Below, one piece after another: positions 1 to 6,330 of a DNA stretch of 7,718 nt. Source of the DNA: Campylobacterales bacterium. GTDB lineage: Bacteria > Campylobacterota > Campylobacteria > Campylobacterales > Arcobacteraceae. The stretch lies in assembly GCA_019752775.1 (NCBI GenBank), contig JAIELU010000100.1:1-7718 (forward strand). The letters run 5' to 3'. The notes below the pieces were generated by a model. The model ran no database searches, was not told where the DNA came from, and worked only from the letters and a program-made list of their open reading frames with translations. A program made the position numbers and the translations under genes. Position 1 is the stretch's first letter. Every line of letters starts with the position of its first letter.

Positions 1-573
1 ATTATACAAAGTTACATTTGGACCACATTTTTCACAAGCAAGAGGTTGGGCATGGTATCTTCTATTTGTAGGGTTTTCATACTCTTTTTTACAATCTTCA
101 CATAATTCAAAAGATGCCATTGAGGTATTTATTCTATCGTAAGGAACTGTTTTTATTATAGAATATCTTGGACCACAATTTGTACAGTTTGTTAAAGCAT
201 AATTATATCTAAAGTTAGAATTGTCATTAATATCTTTGATACAATCATCACAAATAGCAATATCAGGTGAGATTATTGTAGATTTATTTTTTGAGCTTGA
301 ACTTTGTAATATTTCAAAGGTTTTGTACTCTTGTTTTTTAGTTATTTTTTTAATATTTAGTGAATCTATTTTTGCTAAAACAGGAGGTTTTTCTTTTAGT
401 TCACATAGGAAATTTTGAATGTTTTCTTCACTTGAATAAAGAAAAATATTCACTCCTTTTTCATCATTATTAACCCAACCTTTTATATTATATTTTAAAG
501 CTAAATTATAAACAAAAGGTCGAAATCCAACCCCTTGAACAATACCTTTTATTTGAACAAAAACTGACTGCAT
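1..573 (-). CDS. hypF: Carbamoyltransferase HypF, N-terminal part (runs off the window)
   Basis: HypF transfers a carbamoyl group from carbamoyl phosphate to the C-terminal cysteine of HypE, the first step in making the CN ligands of the [NiFe] site; it acts in the cytoplasm. The window holds the first 191 codons, and the frame is still open at base 1. Residues 1-90 form the acylphosphatase domain, with the signature VQGVGFRPF at 12-20 (catalytic Arg18) and Asn35/Asn36 before a DEKG turn. Two zinc fingers follow with identical spacing, C108-x2-C111-x18-C130-x2-C133 and C158-x2-C161-x18-C180-x2-C183, as in the family. The YrdC-like and Kae1-like domains would lie beyond the window. The ATG directly follows the TAA of the upstream transporter gene with no gap (TAAATG), so translation is probably coupled. 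The Shine-Dalgarno sequence is weak (a GGA inside the preceding gene). The identification is very secure; only the 3' end is missing. Confidence 0.96.
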   Translation of the reverse strand, partial: MQSVFVQIKGIVQGVGFRPFVYNLALKYNIKGWVNNDEKGVNIFLYSSEENIQNFLCELKEKPPVLAKIDSLNIKKITKKQEYKTFEILQSSSSKNKSTIISPDIAICDDCIKDINDNSNFRYNYALTNCTNCGPRYSIIKTVPYDRINTSMASFELCEDCKKEYENPTNRRYHAQPLACEKCGPNVTLYN

Positions 574-1455
574 TTATATTTCTATTCCAAAATAATATTT
601 CACTAAATATCCAATAACAAATGAAATTATCGCAACTCCAAAAGTAATAGCTGACATTTGAAAAACTCTTGTTGTAAAGTTTAAATCTTTTGCAACACTA
701 ATATAAAAATTATATGAAACAATGGCTAATAAGGCACAAATAAACATCATAATCAAAGAATAAGCCATCGTTTCAAAGATAAAAAAAGGTACAACTAAAA
801 TGCTTGTTGTTAAAATATATGAAACACCTGTATAAAGTGAATATGTAAGGGGTTTTATAGTTTCATTTGGGTTTTCTTTTGCTTCAAAATATGCAGATCC
901 AGCCATTGATAAAGATGCAGCAATTCCCATTATAAGACCTGTTAGACCAACAACTAAACTCTTATCAAAAGCCAATGCAATTCCGCTTAAAGTTCCTGTT
1001 AATTCAACTAAAGCATCATTCATACCTAAAACTATTGCTCCTGCATATAAAAGTTTTTTATCATTTAACATTCCAATGAGTTCATATTCATGTTCTGTTT
1101 CTTGGTTATATATTCTTTGTGATTCAGGGTAAATTTCAAAAAGTTCTTTATAAAACTCTTCTGCTCCTGCTTCTCTTTTTTCCAAAGATTTCAAAGCAAA
1201 AGAAGTTCCAAAAATCTTCACAAGAAATACAAACCACCAAACTAAGAACTTTTGAGCTTCCATTTGTTTATTTGTTATTTTTACCCAAAAGTCATAATGA
1301 TATTTCTCTTCTTTTGAGATTCTTTCAAAAATATTTTTGTTATTTTCATCTTTTTGAAAAAGTGCTAATGTTTTATAAATAGTATAATCATTTATCTCAT
1401 TTTGTTGTTGAATTAAAGCTTTTTTGAGATTTTCTTTATCAAATCTTGTATTCAT
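574..1455 (-). CDS. Ferritin-like/VIT1 (MbfA- or CCC1-type) membrane metal transporter
   Basis: This 293-residue protein joins an N-terminal ferritin/rubrerythrin-like domain (about 1-130) to a C-terminal VIT1/CCC1 membrane domain (about 135-293). In the first domain, Glu20, E50xxH53, Glu95 and E119xxH122 fit the four-helix di-iron pattern. The VIT1 domain has about five membrane segments (near 137-162, 165-187, 205-227, 231-252 and 267-288). It starts with the typical GMNDALVELTG stretch; Asp147 and Met184 have the same spacing as the transport residues I recall for plant VIT1. The family includes MbfA, an iron exporter with a ferritin domain, and vacuolar Fe/Mn transporters, so export of Fe2+ or Mn2+ is the likely role; the metal is not provable here. 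A hydrophobic stretch at 70-83 inside the ferritin part is notable. The start is well supported by AAGGA at 1463-1467, 7 bases before ATG. It lies 14 bases after the DUF389 gene and abuts hypF, so it is probably cotranscribed with both. Confidence 0.88.
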   Translation of the reverse strand: MNTRFDKENLKKALIQQQNEINDYTIYKTLALFQKDENNKNIFERISKEEKYHYDFWVKITNKQMEAQKFLVWWFVFLVKIFGTSFALKSLEKREAGAEEFYKELFEIYPESQRIYNQETEHEYELIGMLNDKKLLYAGAIVLGMNDALVELTGTLSGIALAFDKSLVVGLTGLIMGIAASLSMAGSAYFEAKENPNETIKPLTYSLYTGVSYILTTSILVVPFFIFETMAYSLIMMFICALLAIVSYNFYISVAKDLNFTTRVFQMSAITFGVAIISFVIGYLVKYYFGIEI

Positions 1456-1462
1456 AGAAGTT

Positions 1463-1467
1463 TCCTT
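1463..1467 (-). promoter_or_regulatory. Ribosome binding site of the VIT1-type gene
   Basis: AAGGA on the minus strand lies 7 bases upstream of the ATG at 1455, in the 14-base gap after the DUF389 stop codon. It fixes the start of the transporter and shows that the gene can be initiated independently within the operon. Confidence 0.75.
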
Positions 1468-1469
1468 TT

Positions 1470-3386
1470 CTAATCTATTTGCACCACTGCTATTATTTTT
1501 AAAACAATCTTTTTGCCTACTGTTTCTTGTAACTTATTTTTGATAATATTATAATCATTAAATGAAAGATGTTCACTTGAAACAACTTCTAAATTTACAA
1601 AAATTTTATCTTTTTTATTTTGTAAAGATTGTATATTTAATTCTACTTTTTTATCATTTACAACTATAGATTTAAAACTATTTAATTTATTAAAATATTC
1701 ATAATTATCAACTACTTTTATAAATGACAGAAATAAAGGTATAGAAATAAGTGCCATTAAAACAAAAGTATAAAATAGACCTTTTTTGGCTTTTTTTACA
1801 GGTGCAAAACCTAAAACTATAAAAGTTAATGCAGCACTTAAAGTTATTCCAACTAAATTTGTAAGAAAAAGTAAAAAAGAGCCATAAATTAAATCTATAT
1901 TTCCAATTCCTAGTCCAATTCCCATTACACTTAAAGGTGGCACTAAAGCAACAGCAATTGCAACACCTGCAAGAGATTTTGAAACTTCTTCTTTTGAAGT
2001 TGCATAAGCTCCTGCTATTCCAGAAAAAATAGCAACCATTAAATCTAATAAATTAGGATTTACTCGTACTTGCATCTCTACTGTTATTTGTTCCAATGGA
2101 ATAAGCAAAGCATAAATACTAGAAAATAATAAAGCCAAAAAAATACCAAAAAGCAATGTTCTAAAACTTTGAAATAATAAAAATTTATCTGCTCTTATTA
2201 TACCCATCGACAAAGATATTATAGGAGCCATTAAAGGTGCTAATATCATTGCACCTATAATCACAGGAGTTGAATTCGCAAAAAGTCCAGTTGTAGATAA
2301 AAGCGTACTTAAAATCATTAATATGGCATAAGTATAAGAAAAATTTGCACTTTGTTTTAAACTACTCAATAACTCCTTGAAATCATCATCACTTGCTTTT
2401 TTAAATAATGGCAATTTCCCTTCAATTAAAATACTACTTAATTCAGCTTTTGGTAAAGAATTTAGTTTTATTACATCTTTTTCTTCAATATAATTATCAT
2501 CATTTTTTACAATTTCTACTAAACTTCTACCTAAATGTATATTCAAGCAATCTTGTAATACTTCAAGTTTTATAAGTTTTGATTGATGTAAATCTTTATT
2601 GTCAATTTGATAATCCAACATTTCATTTGAAGAAACAGTAAGTTTTGAAGATTTAATAAATCCCAAACTTTTTGGCAATGAAACTAAAGAAATTCTTTGA
2701 TAAAAAAAGATTGATAATAAATACCAAACATAAGAAATCAAAGAAGTTGGCGCTAGAATATAAGCATTTAATTTTCCATCATGAATAGATAATTCATCTC
2801 TTAAGGCTGATTCTTGAGTTGCGATACTTAAGTGTTCAAGGATAGTGATTCCAGAAGCTGCTGTTTTTATTGAATGTTCTTCTGAAGTAGTTAAAGTATA
2901 ACTCTTAAATGAAATATTTTTAAGATTATTAAAAAATATCTTAATTTTATTTAATCTACTATTTTTATTATAATCAAAATTATTCATTCCATGCATATCA
3001 CCAATAGAAATACGATTAAAACTAAGAAATTCATTACATTTTAATAAATCAATTTTACTTAAAAGTGCAGGATTATATGAATCATCAATCGCATCAATAA
3101 TATTACTAGAAATACCGTAATTTTTTATTGTATTAGAAGAATCTTTATGTGGAAGAATAGAAATAAATATATTTTTATTTAAATGATTTTGAAAGAAATT
3201 TTTAATCTCATCGTCACTTAAATATAAAAGAAATAATGTATCTTTACCATTTTTGTGCTCATCAAATTTTTTTTCTGTTGAGAAAATAGCTATTTCACTT
3301 TTATATTTTTCTTTTATATAATCAAAAATTTCACTAAGAACTTTTTTATCTTTTTCTTGGGTAATAAAATTAATATTTTTATACAC
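1470..3386 (-). CDS. DUF389/TIGR00341 membrane protein with a lipid-kinase-like N-terminal domain
   Basis: This 638-residue protein has a soluble N-terminal half and a hydrophobic half (about 350-560) with roughly seven membrane segments. The latter is typical of DUF389: STPVIIGAMILAPLMAPI at 372-389, SGIAGAYATSKEE at 455-467 and GVAIAVALVPPLSVMGIG at 474-491. A soluble C-terminal tail (about 560-638) follows. The family's function is not established. The N-terminal half resembles the diacylglycerol/sphingosine kinase fold: ILPHKDSSNTIKNYGIS (77-93) sits like the LPxGTxNDFA loop, LSIHDGKLNAYIL (199-211) like the P..DGxLDV strand, and YQIDNKDL (259-266) like the late DGE motif. The GGDGT and DGE catalytic motifs are not preserved, so enzyme activity is unlikely; this part is inference. 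Translation starts at GTG, chosen because AAGGA lies 9 bases upstream and no in-frame ATG precedes it in the gap. It is the first gene after the intergenic promoter and heads the unit leading to the metal transporter and hypF. Confidence 0.87.
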   Translation of the reverse strand: MYKNINFITQEKDKKVLSEIFDYIKEKYKSEIAIFSTEKKFDEHKNGKDTLFLLYLSDDEIKNFFQNHLNKNIFISILPHKDSSNTIKNYGISSNIIDAIDDSYNPALLSKIDLLKCNEFLSFNRISIGDMHGMNNFDYNKNSRLNKIKIFFNNLKNISFKSYTLTTSEEHSIKTAASGITILEHLSIATQESALRDELSIHDGKLNAYILAPTSLISYVWYLLSIFFYQRISLVSLPKSLGFIKSSKLTVSSNEMLDYQIDNKDLHQSKLIKLEVLQDCLNIHLGRSLVEIVKNDDNYIEEKDVIKLNSLPKAELSSILIEGKLPLFKKASDDDFKELLSSLKQSANFSYTYAILMILSTLLSTTGLFANSTPVIIGAMILAPLMAPIISLSMGIIRADKFLLFQSFRTLLFGIFLALLFSSIYALLIPLEQITVEMQVRVNPNLLDLMVAIFSGIAGAYATSKEEVSKSLAGVAIAVALVPPLSVMGIGLGIGNIDLIYGSFLLFLTNLVGITLSAALTFIVLGFAPVKKAKKGLFYTFVLMALISIPLFLSFIKVVDNYEYFNKLNSFKSIVVNDKKVELNIQSLQNKKDKIFVNLEVVSSEHLSFNDYNIIKNKLQETVGKKIVLKIIAVVQID

Positions 3387-3395
3387 TTTTTGAAT

Positions 3396-3400
3396 TCCTT
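3396..3400 (-). promoter_or_regulatory. Ribosome binding site supporting the GTG start of the DUF389 gene
   Basis: AAGGA on the minus strand is 9 bases upstream of GTG at 3386-3384. The only nearby ATG (3423-3421) is in another frame, so this site decides in favour of the GTG start. Confidence 0.7.
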
Positions 3401-3422
3401 AAAAAAATAAGAGTAATTTTCA

Positions 3423-3434
3423 TTCTCTTGAGAA
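3423..3434. repeat. Short inverted repeat near the predicted transcription start
   Basis: TTCTC and GAGAA arms are separated by two bases. The element lies just downstream of the predicted -10 box, about where transcription of the DUF389 gene would start, a fitting place for a repressor operator or a 5' leader hairpin. The arms are only 5 bp and AT-rich sequence yields such repeats easily, so the function is speculative. Confidence 0.3.
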
Positions 3435-3438
3435 GTAT

Positions 3439-3444
3439 ATTATA
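3439..3444 (-). promoter_or_regulatory. Predicted -10 box of a promoter for DUF389-VIT1-hypF
   Basis: A perfect TATAAT is read on the minus strand in the only sizeable intergenic gap, 52 bases upstream of the GTG start of the DUF389 gene. No convincing -35 hexamer is visible at 17 bases. Campylobacterota vegetative promoters commonly lack a conserved -35, so its absence is not decisive. AT-rich sequence gives TATAAT by chance, hence moderate confidence. Confidence 0.5.
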
Positions 3445-3456
3445 GTGTAAGCTTTT

Positions 3457-3480
3457 TAATATCATATTTTTTTGATATTA
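3457..3480. repeat. AT-only inverted repeat at the hydE stop codon
   Basis: Perfect 8-bp arms (TAATATCA and TGATATTA) flank an 8-base loop. One arm contains the TAA stop of hydE and the element lies just upstream of the predicted -10 box. It could be a weak transcript-end hairpin for hydABCDE or an operator for the downstream unit. It is not a standard terminator for the minus strand, because the bases after the hairpin in that direction are AAAAG rather than a T run. Confidence 0.4.
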
Positions 3481-5106
3481 TTTTTGAATCATAAATTCTT
3501 TATTGTAATAAATTTTAAAATTTTTGGTAATACTTTTTTCAACTAAAGATGTGAATAAATCATTTGTGAACATATCTCCGCATAAGCTAACTGCTTTTAC
3601 TTCATATGATTCATTTATAGTATCAGTTTTTCTTCCTATAAAGTGAGCCAAACTTTCTATAAATCCTAAAGAAATTGTTTCTTCATCAACACCTGCTAAT
3701 TTAAAACTAATTGAAGATTTAATTAAACTAATATAATCAAATTTTTTATGGAAAAGTTTTTTTGAATCAAATAATTTATAATCAATTCTAGGACCTTTTT
3801 CTAAAAAACAATTATTAGCATTTTCTAAAATACCATTTTTAAAATCTAAGATAATTTTTGCAATTCCCCAATAACAATAAAAAGAACTACTTTTATACAT
3901 TGATATATCAGTATTTATAGCTTTTTTATACTCTTTCTCAAATTTACTTCTATAGTTTTCAACTAGTTTTTTACCACCATCAGTTTTTTGTATTTCTTCA
4001 AATATCTCTTTTATTGAAGATGGAATATAAAATGATTCTACAATATCAACCAAACCATCTATTTTTTCAGAATAATAAGACATTCCATCATCATCTTTTG
4101 TACTTATATAAAAATTTAGAATTGAACTATCAAATAATTGATTTTCTGCTAAAACTGTCATAAATTGTGACTTATTTTTTTCATTAAATTTTTCATATAC
4201 ATTGTCTAAATTTTTAGGATATGAATTTGATTTTAAAATTAATTTTTTATTATCAAAACATTTAATTATTGGAATATCTAAAAAAATATCATTTTTGTAG
4301 TCAACATCTAAAAAATAATCAAAATCACTATTTTCTTCTTCAATATTTAAAAAAGATATATCATATTGTTCTAATTGTAAAGCCAATAAATAAAGTGTCA
4401 AATCATTTGGATATCTAATATCAATATTAGTTTTTTTCACACTATTTTTTTGTCTATATATTTCATTTATTTTGAAATTAATTTGTGGTTTTTCAATACT
4501 AACAAGAGCCACAATATCTGTTTTATTTTCTACAATAATTTGAGATATTTTTCTAATATTTGTTAGAAGAAGAGAAGAAGATTCATCTAAAGTTTTTATT
4601 TTAGAAAAAACAAAAATTCCACTTAGTGTTTTTATTTTTATTTTTTTATCTTCATTAATTAACAAAGCTATTTTTTTAAATAATTCAATATTTGATTCTA
4701 CTTTTTTATCTTCAAATAAAAAAGATGCTTCTTCAAAACCATCACAAATATTGCAAGATTTAAAGGCATTATAAAAATTTTTGCTTTGAGTATTTTCAAC
4801 TTCTTTTAAGCATGTTGGACAAAAAGATATAGTTTTATCTTGATTTAAACAAATAAAATCTAAAGAAGGTATTTCATCAATAACTTCTATTTGAACATCA
4901 TAATAATAAATAGACATGGGAATATAAACAGATAGAGACTCTGAGAATTTTTCTAAAATTTCTTCATTTGCTTTTATATATAAACAAACAAAATCTAACT
5001 CTTGATATATTTTGTATTCACAATCAAATTGTTTTGAAGCAAAATCCAAAAATTTTGCTAGTGTTTTATCACTTGATTTATATGTAAACTTAAATTTTAG
5101 GACCAT
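3478..5106 (-). CDS. hydE: HydE, hydrogenase accessory protein (degenerate HypF paralogue)
   Basis: Position after hydD matches Helicobacter/Wolinella-type operons, where hydE follows hydD; in H. pylori hydE is needed for hydrogenase activity. The biochemical role is unknown. The sequence reads as a shortened, divergent HypF (542 residues against roughly 750). Residues 1-80 resemble an acylphosphatase fold without the VQGVGFR signature. C96-x2-C99-x18-C118-x2-C121 has exactly the spacing of a HypF zinc finger, but only one finger is present. Residues about 155-260 align by eye with the YrdC-like domain, and about 285-542 with the Kae1-like domain. The His-rich metal motifs there are gone, and the VxLSGGVFQN motif appears as VSLCGDMFTN near 506-515. 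It is probably a non-catalytic scaffold or partner in cytoplasmic maturation. The ATG overlaps the end of hydD by 17 bases and has AAGGG 9 bases upstream. Base composition is more AT-rich than in hydB. The name rests on synteny and these motifs. Confidence 0.8.
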   Translation of the reverse strand: MVLKFKFTYKSSDKTLAKFLDFASKQFDCEYKIYQELDFVCLYIKANEEILEKFSESLSVYIPMSIYYYDVQIEVIDEIPSLDFICLNQDKTISFCPTCLKEVENTQSKNFYNAFKSCNICDGFEEASFLFEDKKVESNIELFKKIALLINEDKKIKIKTLSGIFVFSKIKTLDESSSLLLTNIRKISQIIVENKTDIVALVSIEKPQINFKINEIYRQKNSVKKTNIDIRYPNDLTLYLLALQLEQYDISFLNIEEENSDFDYFLDVDYKNDIFLDIPIIKCFDNKKLILKSNSYPKNLDNVYEKFNEKNKSQFMTVLAENQLFDSSILNFYISTKDDDGMSYYSEKIDGLVDIVESFYIPSSIKEIFEEIQKTDGGKKLVENYRSKFEKEYKKAINTDISMYKSSSFYCYWGIAKIILDFKNGILENANNCFLEKGPRIDYKLFDSKKLFHKKFDYISLIKSSISFKLAGVDEETISLGFIESLAHFIGRKTDTINESYEVKAVSLCGDMFTNDLFTSLVEKSITKNFKIYYNKEFMIQK

Positions 5107-5671
5107 TTATAATATCCCTTTTAAATGAGATTTGAGAAATATTCTCAATAGTTGTATTCATATTTCTAATTTTCACACTTATATTTAATTTATCCAAATA
5201 CTTTAAAATTGCAGATTCCATAGTTATTACTGCATTGATAATTTCATTACTTAATTCAAAAGTAGTATCGTCACTAACTCTTTTTGGAATAATTCCTAAT
5301 ACATTAGTTGTAGGTAAATCTTTATTCATATCAATCATATTTAGTGTTTGAAGCATTTCAACTTCATGGGCGCTTCCTTGCCAATTTACATAAGATGGAG
5401 TATCTTTATAGTCAAAAAAATACACATCTCCTGCTTTTGAATTATCAGCATCAATACAATCAACTATAATAACTTCATCATATTTAACAATTTCAGGAAT
5501 TAATCTTTGAGCCAAAGTTCCACCATCAACTATACTAATACTGTTTTTATCAGATATAAACTCATACTTTTCATCTAAATAATGTATAAAATGAACTCCC
5601 ATACCCTCATCTTGGAATAGAATATTTCCTATTCCTAAAATCAAAATATTCACTTTTTCTCTTCTTCCCAT
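5090..5671 (-). CDS. hydD: HydD, hydrogenase maturation endopeptidase
   Basis: HydD belongs to the HybD/HyaD (peptidase M52) family. These nickel-sensing proteases cut the C-terminal extension from the large subunit after Ni insertion, in the cytoplasm. The N-terminus shows the family signature LGIGNILFQDEGMGVH at 12-27, with Glu22 as the first metal ligand. VDCID at 70-74 and SAHEVE at 100-105 supply the likely Asp71 and His102; their 31-residue spacing matches the Asp-His spacing of HybD. The length of 193 residues (187 with the later start) is slightly above the usual 160-180, owing to a polar C-terminal tail from about residue 160. Two starts are possible. The ATG at 5671 has AGG six bases upstream and overlaps hydC by 22 bases. 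A GTG at 5653 overlaps the hydC stop by four bases (GTGA) and gives the more family-like start MNILILGIGN. Its substrate would be the HydB tail encoded in the same operon. Confidence 0.93.
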   Translation of the reverse strand: MGRREKVNILILGIGNILFQDEGMGVHFIHYLDEKYEFISDKNSISIVDGGTLAQRLIPEIVKYDEVIIVDCIDADNSKAGDVYFFDYKDTPSYVNWQGSAHEVEMLQTLNMIDMNKDLPTTNVLGIIPKRVSDDTTFELSNEIINAVITMESAILKYLDKLNISVKIRNMNTTIENISQISFKRDIINGPKI

Positions 5672-6318
5672 TTATAACCTGATACTATTGAATCCATAGC
5701 CCCACTTTTCCCATAAACTGAATTAAAAATAGCTAAATAAATATGAATAGGTAAAAATATTATAAATACCCACATACAAATATGATGAATTTCTCTAACC
5801 ATCGCCAATCCTCCTATTATAACTTCAAGAGGGCTTAAAATATCATATAATAATCCACCTAATCCTTGATGATATACATGAATATGTAAGATTAATCCTG
5901 TAATTGAAATTACTATTAGAGCTCCATATACACCTGTATATGCCATAAATTGTAAAGGATTATAAACACCTTTTAAATGAGCATGTTTTCCTATTAGCAT
6001 ATAATATTTTATTTGTTTAAACCAAACAATAGGATTTATAAAATCCCAAAAAGAAGCTCGCTCACCTTTACTTTGCTTGTCAAAAATAAATAAATAAAAT
6101 TTTCCTAAGGTAACGCAAATTAAAACAAAGCCAAAAATAATATGCCAAGATCTCATTAAAGCATTTAAATAGTTATTTGGTTCACCTTGAGTAAGACTAG
6201 ATGCGATAAATGGAACTGCAATATAAAATCCTGTAAATGTAAGAATTATAATTGCAAGAACTCTAACCCAATGAGTAAGTCTAAGCCATAAAGAAAATTC
6301 ATAATGTTTTTTTATCAT
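5650..6318 (-). CDS. hydC: HydC, b-type cytochrome subunit of membrane-bound [NiFe]-hydrogenase
   Basis: HydC is the di-heme membrane anchor that carries electrons from the small subunit HydA to menaquinone. The 222 residues are the normal length. Four main membrane segments are visible near 18-38, 55-77, 125-146 and 180-200. Candidate heme ligands are His16 (RLTHW), His59 (RSWHIIFGF), His178/179 (REIHHICMW) and His192 (LPIHIYLAI). The spacing of His16-His59 and His179-His192 fits the Wolinella HydC pattern. KHAHLKGVYNPLQ (111-123) is another conserved loop of Campylobacterota HydC. The start is clear: a strong AAGGAG lies six bases before ATG and overlaps the hydB stop codon, ten bases after hydB. 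The 3' end overlaps hydD. The gene appears intact even though hydB upstream is not. Confidence 0.95.
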   Translation of the reverse strand: MIKKHYEFSLWLRLTHWVRVLAIIILTFTGFYIAVPFIASSLTQGEPNNYLNALMRSWHIIFGFVLICVTLGKFYLFIFDKQSKGERASFWDFINPIVWFKQIKYYMLIGKHAHLKGVYNPLQFMAYTGVYGALIVISITGLILHIHVYHQGLGGLLYDILSPLEVIIGGLAMVREIHHICMWVFIIFLPIHIYLAIFNSVYGKSGAMDSIVSGYKWEEEKK

Positions 6319-6324
6319 AATAAT

Positions 6325-6330
6325 CTCCTT
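6325..6330 (-). promoter_or_regulatory. Strong ribosome binding site of hydC
   Basis: AAGGAG on the minus strand, six bases before the hydC ATG. Its first two bases are part of the TAA stop of hydB, so the ends of hydB and the start of hydC are built into one another, favouring translational coupling. Confidence 0.85.

Noticed and set aside
221..418. Open plus-strand frame of 65 codons
   Set aside because: It lies entirely inside hypF on the other strand, has no Shine-Dalgarno sequence or recognisable motif, and is a by-product of AT-rich antisense sequence.
1119..1382. Open plus-strand frame of 87 codons
   Set aside because: It is antisense to the ferritin-like domain of the transporter gene, and its low-complexity Phe/Leu/Lys composition is what reversed AT-rich coding sequence gives.
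3421..3423. ATG upstream of the DUF389 GTG as an alternative start
   Set aside because: It is out of frame with the gene (37 bases from the GTG), and the AAGGA site points to the GTG.
3457..3485. Hairpin followed by T residues on the plus strand, resembling a rho-independent terminator
   Set aside because: The stem is AT-only, no plus-strand gene ends here, and in the direction of the real genes the hairpin is followed by A residues.
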